Part shown: positions 56,201 to 64,000 of the stretch, one piece after another
Numbering within the stretch: position 1 is the stretch's first letter
Layout of the letters: every line of letters begins with the position of its first letter
From: Congeria kusceri
Taxonomy: Eukaryota > Mollusca > Bivalvia > Myida > Dreissenidae
NCBI GenBank assembly: GCA_027627225.1
Contig: CM051030.1
Coordinates: forward strand, 24,660,427-24,724,426
DNA: 64,000 nucleotides
Reading direction: 5' to 3'
The notes under the pieces: model-generated
What the model was told of the DNA's origin: nothing
The model's input: only the letters and a program-made list of their open reading frames with translations
Database searches by the model: none
Made by a program: the position numbers and the translations under genes

Positions 56201-58145
56201 GTGTATGTTTTTCGGCTGCGAATATAGTCGCACATTATAAATATCTACAAGAGCATGGGACAAATCTAGCTTACGGGTTTCCTGGTATCAAAAACTTCAA
56301 TTTAACCTCCCGTTACGTATTAATGGTTCATCAAGGATACCCTTATCTGAGGAATGATGGGCGATACAGTGTGAAATAAGAAATAACAACACAAAATTTC
56401 AGAATTGTATCTTCCGCCGTTTTGTTAAGTGTACTTGTTCATGATATCAGTGTACTTGCTATGTATATTAATTTGCGTTATTAATTTGCAAAAGGAGCGT
56501 TACTGTATTTTTGTTTTTAAGTATTATGTACGCATACAGATATACATGTAGTCACATTTTCTTATTTATAAAGCACATATTAAATGAACTATTATTAAAA
56601 CCTAGTGCCGTCCTGATTTAAAGTCCTGTCAACATATTCAGATTATTACATTTGGTATTAAAAAATCAATTTAAGCTAAAGGCCGAATAATTGCAATATA
56701 AACTAATTGTTTAGTTGGGTATATTACACTAGGTACACGATATTGAAATAGATGTTTAAGATTGCTATTTGATTGGTTGGTTTCTTAAACAACATGGAAA
56801 CAATCATTTTTATAGGAAGCCGAGGGATTTTATATCACACCACTATCTGTTTAACAGTCTCTTTTAGGCAGCTTCTATTACGAACATGCAAAAATAGTGC
56901 ATATTACCAATCGGCGTATACAAATATATATTCAGCTATCGACACAAACAGCCATACCTACAAATATACATGTAGATTTTTAAGATGCATTTACATGCGT
57001 TACCGGAGTAAATTTTATCATCCTCAATTGAGGTTCAATTTCAAGTTTGAAAACATTTCAGCTGCCGAGTTTAACAACATATTTTATTTAAATATACTTC
57101 AGCGAAGAGGTTTTCATGGGAAAAGTTTTAGGAATGGGAATTTGACACCCTTGAATTCCAATTATTCACGATTTCCTTAATACATTTTTAACATTGAAGA
57201 ACCCTCGTTACGCAGTGAGGTTGTTATTCATGAATACTCTTTTTATTAAGGACGATGTACTATCAACAGATCCGGTCGCCCGTTCTATTCTTATTTCCTT
57301 ATTTATTCATGGTAAAATGCAATTATGCAAATTGCCATGCTAATCAAGATCAAAACTAATGCACAAAATATGTCCTACTTGTCCTATCTGCAACACAGTA
57401 TATCGTCCATGGACATAGATTCGTGTCTTATATAGTATAAATGGTATGTGGACACAAAACGACACGCCACTAAGTCTTATTTATGTTACAAACGAAGGAC
57501 ACATGGAAATAAATACTAGGGCAAAAACTACAACTAACCCATTTATCGTAGTCGACGTACATCTATTGTACAATATGTCAATACGTTATATTTTCGATAC
57601 CCGCATTTAGCTCGTGCATACACGCTATAAAAACAAGTTGTAGACTCTTTTCAAATGTTATCATTTGTAAATCGAAACGGCTGATGCGGAACGGAACACT
57701 TTAGTGGGACTGATTACATAATATAGGAACAATGAAACTCCAGAGACATCACCAGGAGAGAAACCCTTAATAATATCCGCTGGTCATTTATGTGAGGCAA
57801 GTGGCCAATTTTCTATGAAATACAGGACAATACATACAACACAACACAAAACATTACATATTCGCCTTCAATGCAGTGCTTGTTGTAATTTCATACCATC
57901 GAAGTCACCATTGTACAAGTACGCGTTTCAACATGTTTATCACATGCTTCATGTTAAGATGATATGCACATGAGCTTTAGTCATTACCATTAAATAGTTC
58001 GCTATTCCAGTTGATGAAATCGTACATTGAAGATATATAGTATACGGTTGTAAATAAAACCAACATTAAGGCGGTCGTTGCTTAAACCAACCTCTTCAAA
58101 TGCATTTTAATGTTTATGTACGTGTGTGTTTAGCTTATAGATCTA
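56201..58145. other. Intergenic: no gene recognised
   Basis: One open frame of 135 codons (56773-57180, plus) has no recognisable family and ordinary AT-rich composition; I regard it as chance. No repeats stand out. Confidence 0.4.
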
Positions 58146-58985
58146 GTAAAACGCTTTTGACATGTCTACAGTGCACATGTATATCTACAAGGAAGTCTTC
58201 CTCGTTCAATACCTAAGATCGTGAGCCAAGTTGTAGATTTCCGTGTAAGGTGTTCATAACACTACACTTGTAGTAGCATTGACAAACTATGGTATTCATT
58301 ATGTAGGGCAATTTGAACAGCATGTGCACACAGGAATTAATATTCACGTTTAAGTTATTGTAAGGGTCCTCTCTTCCATTATGTATACCTCAACCACATA
58401 GATTTTATATTAACCTGTAACATGATCATACAAATATGATATGAATTAGTAATAAATTTGTTGCAGAGTTAAATAAAACGATTAGTTATCATCTAGGCAT
58501 GTTTACAACATGCGCGGTATAAATACCACTTGTTTTAACTGTATTAAAATATCTCGTGTTATAAGTGTTTCATTATATACTAAGTTCTTTTTGCTTCTAC
58601 TTATATATCTTTACGAGAAAATATTAATGTAATTTGAAACACAAACTCATTCCCGTATATGTCCAAAGCTTACGAAGTTCAGTTAAGTATTTATAATGCA
58701 TTGAACATTCAACAACACTATTATGAATCAAAATGATTTACGAAATATCTATACACTACACGAGGAAACATTTATTAAATTGAATTAGATTTATTCGATA
58801 TTTTCCGGTTAACTACCGATTTCATTTTTTCGATTCTAACTGAGTCCATTGATACACACTGAACAATGTGCAATAACTGTGTATATAAAGGAAGAAAAAT
58901 CACCGTACTAGTTCTCTTCTCTTTGCCCAATAGTTTTTCAACCGTGTTTGAAATTGTATGGGTATTGTACGATTGTATTGACCTG
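58146..58985. repeat. Right copy of the flanking direct repeat
   Basis: This is the partner of 20-835, collinear with indels. On the minus strand the position equivalent to the possible start codon at 362 is lost and an in-frame stop is present, so if the left copy holds an exon this one does not. Confidence 0.72.
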
Positions 58986-59098
58986 GCACTCATTAATCTC
59001 CGGTATTGCTCGGCTGTTTTATTTATATCGGTTTTAACGTTTATCTAGCGTGTAAAGCACAGATTACATAGTCATATAACAAAAGCCCCCATCAACAT

Positions 59099-59172
59099 GT
59101 GTCAGGAAGTATAGCGCGGTGGATACTGCTTTATACTTTGAATCACACTGACTGTGGTTCGAATCCTGACAA
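59099..59172 (+). repeat. tRNA-like sequence 1 (SINE-type)
   Basis: TATAGCGCGGTGG resembles a box A and GTGGTTCGAATCC is a strong box B. The stems are imperfect and a T-rich stretch follows. It is likely a SINE head or tRNA pseudogene. Confidence 0.5.
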
Positions 59173-59639
59173 AATCTTTCTGTGTTATTATTTTCTTTTA
59201 CTTCATTACTTCAATATCACTTATTCCCATGACATTTTTTCATTATTATTTTTTTTATTTGTCTTAGTTTAATTACTGTATCTACATAAAATGCATTTAC
59301 AATACTCTGTTTCGCTCGCAGTATCGATGTAGTAAGGATTTAATCAATACATATTCATGTCTGAGTCTCCTATCTGGGTTAGTAGCTTTTAAACTGACGT
59401 ACGAAAATACACGGAATATTCATGAGTCTGTTTAAATGTTGTTGATAATGAGGGGCTTAACCATTTATTGTCCGATTTTTCTGAACTGTCTAAACACGAA
59501 TAATTTCACGGTGGTTAAATGTGTTATTTTTAGAATTTGACTTTCGTCGCAGTTTTCCGTCGTATTTACGGGTATCGGGATTTAAAAAAATAAACATGAC
59601 AAATGACATAAACATTTCTGCACTGTACATAAGTTTGAA

Positions 59640-59713
59640 TGGCCGAGTGGTTTAAAGACGAGGTACCGATAAATCGATTGTTAACCGAGCGGTCCGGGTT
59701 CGAATCCCATAGA
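59640..59713 (+). repeat. tRNA-like sequence 2 (Leu/Ser-like)
   Basis: TGGCCGAGTGG (box A) and CCGGGTTCGAATCCC (box B) are both near consensus. The T stem has mismatches at its base and no clean anticodon stem is seen. It is more tRNA-like than its neighbours but probably not functional. Confidence 0.5.
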
Positions 59714-60051
59714 CGTATACGTCTTATTTCTTCTTTAACCGCAAGTTGTTTTTATCATTGTTCAATGGTTCAACATGATTGCTCATTGTTAATAATGATT
59801 TTCACGAATAAAATGATTTGAAAAGCTTCAAAACAGAGACGGACACGGCAGATGAAGACGAAGAAGCGCTTATCTGATTTTGTTTTTAAATTGTTATGCT
59901 ATTAGTTATTTATGTTAATGAACATTAACAAAATGATTAAAAACAAATATTGAAAAAAGATGTAAATATAAAATATAATATTTGCTAGAAGAAAAAACTA
60001 CATGCAATTTAACATTTATTAATATTACCGTTTTGCTCAAAATGATTTTAA

Positions 60052-60118
60052 ACGACGGGACTCGAACCAGCAACAGCTATGTTGACGTGACGAGCTATTC
60101 GCTCTGCAATATTTTATA
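60052..60118 (-). repeat. tRNA-like sequence 3
   Basis: The minus strand has GCAGAGCGAATAGCTCGT (box A region) and GCTGGTTCGAGTCCCGTCG (box B). It is the third tRNA-like sequence within 1 kb, on the opposite strand. Confidence 0.45.
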
Positions 60119-60466
60119 GGTAGTAGTTACTGCTGTGTTGAAAACCCTTCATTAAATAACGTACATCAGACATTGTATTTTCTACCCGATACCCGATGCA
60201 CACTATCCGAAAATCACGAATGCTGACCGAGGATATATATAACGCATTCAACAACCGTTAAATTATTCATGTTTTGACGGGTAGAAAAAACGGACTATAC
60301 TTAATTTAGGGGAAACTGATGTTTTGTTTATAAACATGCTGCAGACGTCTGTACTTAACATTGTCTGATTTACTTGTATCGGTTAATCCATGTATATTTA
60401 ATCCACTCCGCATTCCTCGAGTGTCCTCGAGTATCCGTACTACAACCCAGATATCTGCATCAACCC

Positions 60467-61537
60467 ATGACAAGAAAAGGTCAAAAACAAGGACACAACA
60501 AAGGTGGAAAGAAACGTACAAAGCAAGAGGCATCCCCAAACTCTGTGAGTGATCAACCTGAAAAGTGGCAGATTATGGCGGAGAGCCCACCGACCCAAAT
60601 TGGCAGTCAAGCAAGTACTTTAGCAGCTACTTCATATGTCGCTCTACCTGCTACCCCGTCATATAGCGGCCAGTACTACCCACCCCACCTCCAATGCATG
60701 AGCCCGCATCAACAAACTATGCCCTCTAATATCCCAAACCAATACCCCACAGGGAGTCAGTATTGTGTACCCTCACCGACAACACCACCACCATGGGCGA
60801 CTGAAATTATGCAAGATATCAAAATCATAAAAATATCTGTCGCAAAATTGGATAAACTAGAACAACTCGTTGACAGAATAAACGCGCGACTCGAAAAACT
60901 GGAAAATGATTCCAAAACGAGAGACACACGAATCAACGATATCGAAAACGCCATGCAGTTCGCCAGCAGCGAAATTGAACAATCAAGACAAAAAATAAAA
61001 AACACTAATTCCAGTGTAACAGTGCTTTCTGATCAGTGTTCGAACACAAAAACAATCTTAGCTGACATAAAAACCAAAACTAACGAATTAGAAGCAAAGG
61101 TAGACGACCTAGAAAGCAGAAGCATGCGTGAAAACTTGATTTTTTATGGCCTAAGCGAAACCCAGCATGAAAACTGTGAACAATTAGTAAAGCAAGTCGT
61201 ATCAGAACGTCTCCAAATAGTGGACGATATAGTACTTGACCGGGTGCACAGGCTAGGTAAACCACATCAAGGCAAATCAAGACCAATCGTGGCCAAATTC
61301 CACTACTACACACAACGCGAACTGGTGAGAACAACCGCAACTACAAAACACGACGTCCTCAAGAATGCAGGCCTCGGCATCGGCATCCAACAAACCAAGA
61401 CCGTCCTTAATAAACGACGTGAAATGAGCGACGTGTTCAACCGCGAAAAATCAGCCGGAAAACAAGTCAAATGGGCCGGCTCCCGACTCATGGTGCGAAA
61501 CAACAGCAGTGACCAATTCAGAGAAGTGATCAACTAG
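60467..61537 (+). CDS. LINE ORF1 protein (nucleic acid-binding, coiled coil)
   Basis: The frame is open from 60374, but the ATG at 60467 (MTRKGQKQGHNKGG) gives a more natural 356-residue protein. Order: a basic N-terminus, a Pro/Tyr/Gln-rich low-complexity stretch (about residues 40-110), a coiled coil (about 120-225, starting LDKLEQLVDRINARLEKLEN), and an RRM-like domain opening with RENLIFYGLSE. A C-terminal basic domain follows (VLDRVHRLGKPHQGKSRPIV, then LNKRREMSDVFN). This is the architecture of L1-type ORF1 proteins, which coat the element's RNA. No stops or shifts are present. Confidence 0.85.
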   Translation: MTRKGQKQGHNKGGKKRTKQEASPNSVSDQPEKWQIMAESPPTQIGSQASTLAATSYVALPATPSYSGQYYPPHLQCMSPHQQTMPSNIPNQYPTGSQYCVPSPTTPPPWATEIMQDIKIIKISVAKLDKLEQLVDRINARLEKLENDSKTRDTRINDIENAMQFASSEIEQSRQKIKNTNSSVTVLSDQCSNTKTILADIKTKTNELEAKVDDLESRSMRENLIFYGLSETQHENCEQLVKQVVSERLQIVDDIVLDRVHRLGKPHQGKSRPIVAKFHYYTQRELVRTTATTKHDVLKNAGLGIGIQQTKTVLNKRREMSDVFNREKSAGKQVKWAGSRLMVRNNSSDQFREVIN

Positions 61538-61972
61538 GAAAGGCAGGGGGAACTAAGAACTCTCGCTGGGAATGTAAACGGACTAGTAAGAAAAATTAAT
61601 GATGAAGACTTTTCAAATTTTATTAAAGAGTATGATTTAATCTTACTTTCAGAAACATGGACACATTCAAAACAAAATACTAATTTAGAAATAAATGAAT
61701 ACATTGGTTTCCATCTATTCGGCAATAAAAGTCATGGAACGAAAAAAGGTCGTTTTAGTGGCGGCCTTAGTGTTTACTTCCATGAGAAATTTAAAAATAA
61801 CATATCTATGGTCGAACAAAATAGCAATGGTATAATATGGATTAAAATAAAGAATGAAATATTATCTCATAACCAAGATGTATTCATTTGTCTGTGTTAC
61901 ATACCACCAGCTAACTCTAAAGTCTTAATAGGCAAAATTTTGACTTTTTTGAAGAAATCGAAAAAGGAATAG
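61538..61972 (+). pseudogene. LINE ORF2, endonuclease N-terminal part
   Basis: The frame is the same as ORF1 and follows its TAG without a nearby ATG. Translation contains LAGNVNGLV, YDLILLSETWTHS (catalytic Glu), GGLSVYFHEKF and FICLCYIPPANSKV. The frame ends at 61972 because of a 1-nt shift near 61940. These match the first half of an APE-type endonuclease. Confidence 0.82.
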
Positions 61973-63342
61973 AGCATTATGAACCGTTTGGCATAACTTG
62001 TATTGTTGGTGACTTTAATGCTAGAACTGGAACTTTGTCAGACGTTATAAACTATGATATATACCTCAATGTGACGGAAGACTGTACACAAGATAACGAA
62101 AATATTGACAATTTGCATTTACGTAATAACCTCGATAAAGTAACAGATAACCACGGACAAAAATTAATTTCACTATGTAAATCAACCGATCAAGTTATAG
62201 TGAACGGACGATTTAAAAACGATAAAATCGGACAATATACTTTTCTATCACCACGCGGTCTCAGCGTCACAGACTATTTGCTAGTAAATATAAACCATGT
62301 TCAACTTATACATGATTTTAGTATACTAGATTGGAACAATTTTTCAGATCACGCCGCTATATATTTTTCATTTAAATTAAATAATCATACATTAAAAAAT
62401 ATACATTGCAATACAGAAAATCACACAGAAACTAAATTAATCTTTAACCAAAAATTAGTGCATGTTTTTCGTGAATCATTAATCAATAATATTAATCAGC
62501 TCTCTGATTTTAATAACAGCAATGCGACCGATCAGGTAAATCTGCTCACAAACTTCATGCATGAGCAAGTCAGTCGGGTTTTCAGTAAAACGTTCTCACG
62601 CAGTCATTCACACAACTCTAATCCACGAGCAAAACCCCCGTGGTTCAAAAAGGACTGTCATGAAGCAAAACAAGAATTCAAAAATGCACGAAACACCTTT
62701 AACCGCAATAAATCAAACGAAAGCAGAATATATTTTTCGCAACGGAGAACCATTTATAACAAAATAAGAAAATCTGCAAAAACTAAATATAAAATAAACC
62801 AAGGTGTCAAACTTGAAAATATCGCAAAATCACAACCTAGAAAATTCTGGAAATGTCTCAAAAAAAGTTATAATAATAAAAATAAACAAAAAAACAATTT
62901 GCAGATAAACGAACTATTTGAACATTTCAATTCCCTTCTAGGAGAAACACAAACTACAAATGGGCACACACATGATGAAAATGCTGAAAACTATGCAATA
63001 CACAATCATAATTTAGACTGCGAAATAACGATAAACGAAATACAAAGGGCAGTCTTTAAACAAAAGAATAATAAAGCATGTGGGCCAGATAAAATATCAG
63101 CAGAATTCATAAAAAGTGCGTTTGATATCATATCACCTTACCTATACATACTATATAACAGCCTATTTAACAACGCTGTATACCCTGAGTGCTGGGGATT
63201 GGGCTACATTATACCAATATTTAAAGGGGGTGATCCTAACTTAGCAAAAAATTATCGAGGCATAACACTCAACAATATACTAGCTAAAATATATTCACAA
63301 ATTCTCTTCAATCGTCTCTCAATATGGACAGAAAAAAAATGA
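61936..63342 (+). pseudogene. LINE ORF2, endonuclease C-terminal half and RT start
   Basis: After the shift the frame reads NFDFFEEIEKG, then CIVGDFNARTG (catalytic Asp and Asn) and FSDHAAIYFSF (catalytic Asp-His). A Lys/Asn-rich linker leads into RT motifs KNNKACGPDKISAEFIKSA and FKGGDPNLAKNYRGITLNN. It ends at a TGA created by one extra A in an A8 run. Endonuclease residues are conserved. Confidence 0.85.
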
Positions 63343-63535
63343 AACGATACTAAAAAATCAGTTTGGGTATCAAAAAGGTAAAGGCACTACCGACTGCATT
63401 TTCTTATTACAAGCTATCATATCTAAAGTAATTCACAGCGGACAAAAACTATACAGCGCATTCATAGATTATGAAAAATGTTATGAACAGAACTCAAAAG
63501 TGCATCTCAGAACACGCATCAAGAACCATGCATAA
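63338..63535 (+). pseudogene. LINE ORF2, RT motif A fragment ending at a deletion junction
   Basis: In the shifted frame: ILKNQFGYQKGKGTTDCIFL, then SAFIDYEKCYE, which is RT motif A with its catalytic aspartate. The sequence then jumps to the C-terminal region in another frame. Motifs B through E, including the catalytic (Y/F)ADD box, are absent. Confidence 0.8.
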
Positions 63536-64000
63536 ACTTTTTTCCGTTTTCAATCAGTATGAATTTCAAACACGAGAAAAATTAAAATTATTTGACGTAT
63601 TAATATCTCCAATTCTAAACTATTCCGCTGAAGTATGGGGTCAACATAAGGCAAAAGACATTGAGCAAATCCATTCAAAATTTTTAAGAAAATTACTATG
63701 CGTAAAAACATCAACTAACCTTATGGGCCTGTATGGCGAACTTGGCAGAATACCACTGTATTAACACCGAAAAATTATTATGTTTCGATACTGGATAAAA
63801 ATTATAAATTCGCATGAAAACAGCATAATAAAAAAGGTATATCTTATGCTAAAAACAGACGCAGAAAATGGAGTAAATTACAATAAAAATAACTGGGCAT
63901 CTCAAATAAAGAAATGTTGGAACAAATGGGCCTTGCAGAGGTATGGATAAACCAAAGCACTGTTACACCATCATTAGATAACATAAAACTCAGGATATTA
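63478..64000 (+). pseudogene. LINE ORF2, C-terminal region after deletion
   Basis: Reads TQKCISEHASRTMHKLF, then KLKLFDVLISPILNYSAEVW and LYGELGRIPLY, typical of LINE ORF2 beyond the thumb. A TAA interrupts at 63762, the frame continues (RKIIMFRYWIKI), and after about 63912 it shifts again (MLEQMGLAEVWINQS). It continues past the window end. Confidence 0.8.

Larger units (their letters stand above)
60360..64000 (+). mobile_element. Non-LTR retrotransposon (LINE), broken, runs off the window
   Basis: The order is ORF1 (coiled-coil and RRM-like), endonuclease, reverse transcriptase and C-terminal region, all on the plus strand, as in two-ORF LINEs with APE-type endonuclease. ORF1 is intact. 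ORF2 has a frameshift near 61940, another in an A8 run at 63332, a large internal deletion near 63480, a stop at 63762 and a shift near 63912. Clade is uncertain (jockey/CR1/L1-like by motif style). The 5' end is not precisely defined. Confidence 0.88.

Noticed and set aside
56773..57180. Plus-strand open frame of 135 codons.
   Set aside because: No family resemblance, no splice context and no repeat relatives visible in the window.

Overview
The window is AT-rich nuclear DNA from an animal, most likely a bivalve mollusc. The evidence is split genes with GT-AG introns, decayed LINE, Penelope-like and Tc1/mariner-type elements, and many short arrays of about 165-bp monomers with hairpin ends, a repeat style known from bivalve genomes. 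The species cannot be fixed from sequence alone; a heterodont such as Dreissena is a guess.

The one well-supported gene lies on the plus strand from 15821 to 54509. I assemble it from 18 coding exons, most of them phase 1 to phase 1, giving an open reading frame of 1192 residues: a signal peptide exon, nine Ig-type exons, one fibronectin type III exon, a glycine-rich transmembrane exon, and five small tail exons before the last coding exon. It is a type I cell-surface receptor. Its tail has seven tyrosines, including an ITAM-like YxxL-x9-YxxL pair and three YxN motifs. A 13-nt micro-exon sits inside the ITAM-like spacer, and skipping it would truncate the tail.

The locus carries signs of exon-level turnover. 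An orphan Ig exon at 7515-7827 has a 1-nt frameshift and a lost cysteine. A truncated copy of the start of exon 3 lies at 38898-38956. Intron 9 (49423-50959) is filled by about 19 tandem copies of the 3' end of exon 9 plus its splice donor. A diverged direct repeat of about 0.8 kb brackets the locus (20-835 and 58146-58985), suggesting segmental duplication of the neighbourhood.

Layout: 1-15.8 kb is intergenic and holds relics (LINE, Penelope-like RT, a pogo-type element with a nested array) and three monomer arrays. 15.8-54.5 kb is the receptor gene, whose 19.9-kb intron 2 is packed with arrays, a foldback-bearing insertion and small palindromes. 54.5-60.3 kb is the 3' flank, with a Tc1-like relic, the second copy of the duplicated segment and a cluster of tRNA-like sequences. 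From 60.4 kb to the end is a 5'-rich but broken non-LTR retrotransposon: an intact ORF1, then a frameshifted ORF2 missing the reverse transcriptase core.
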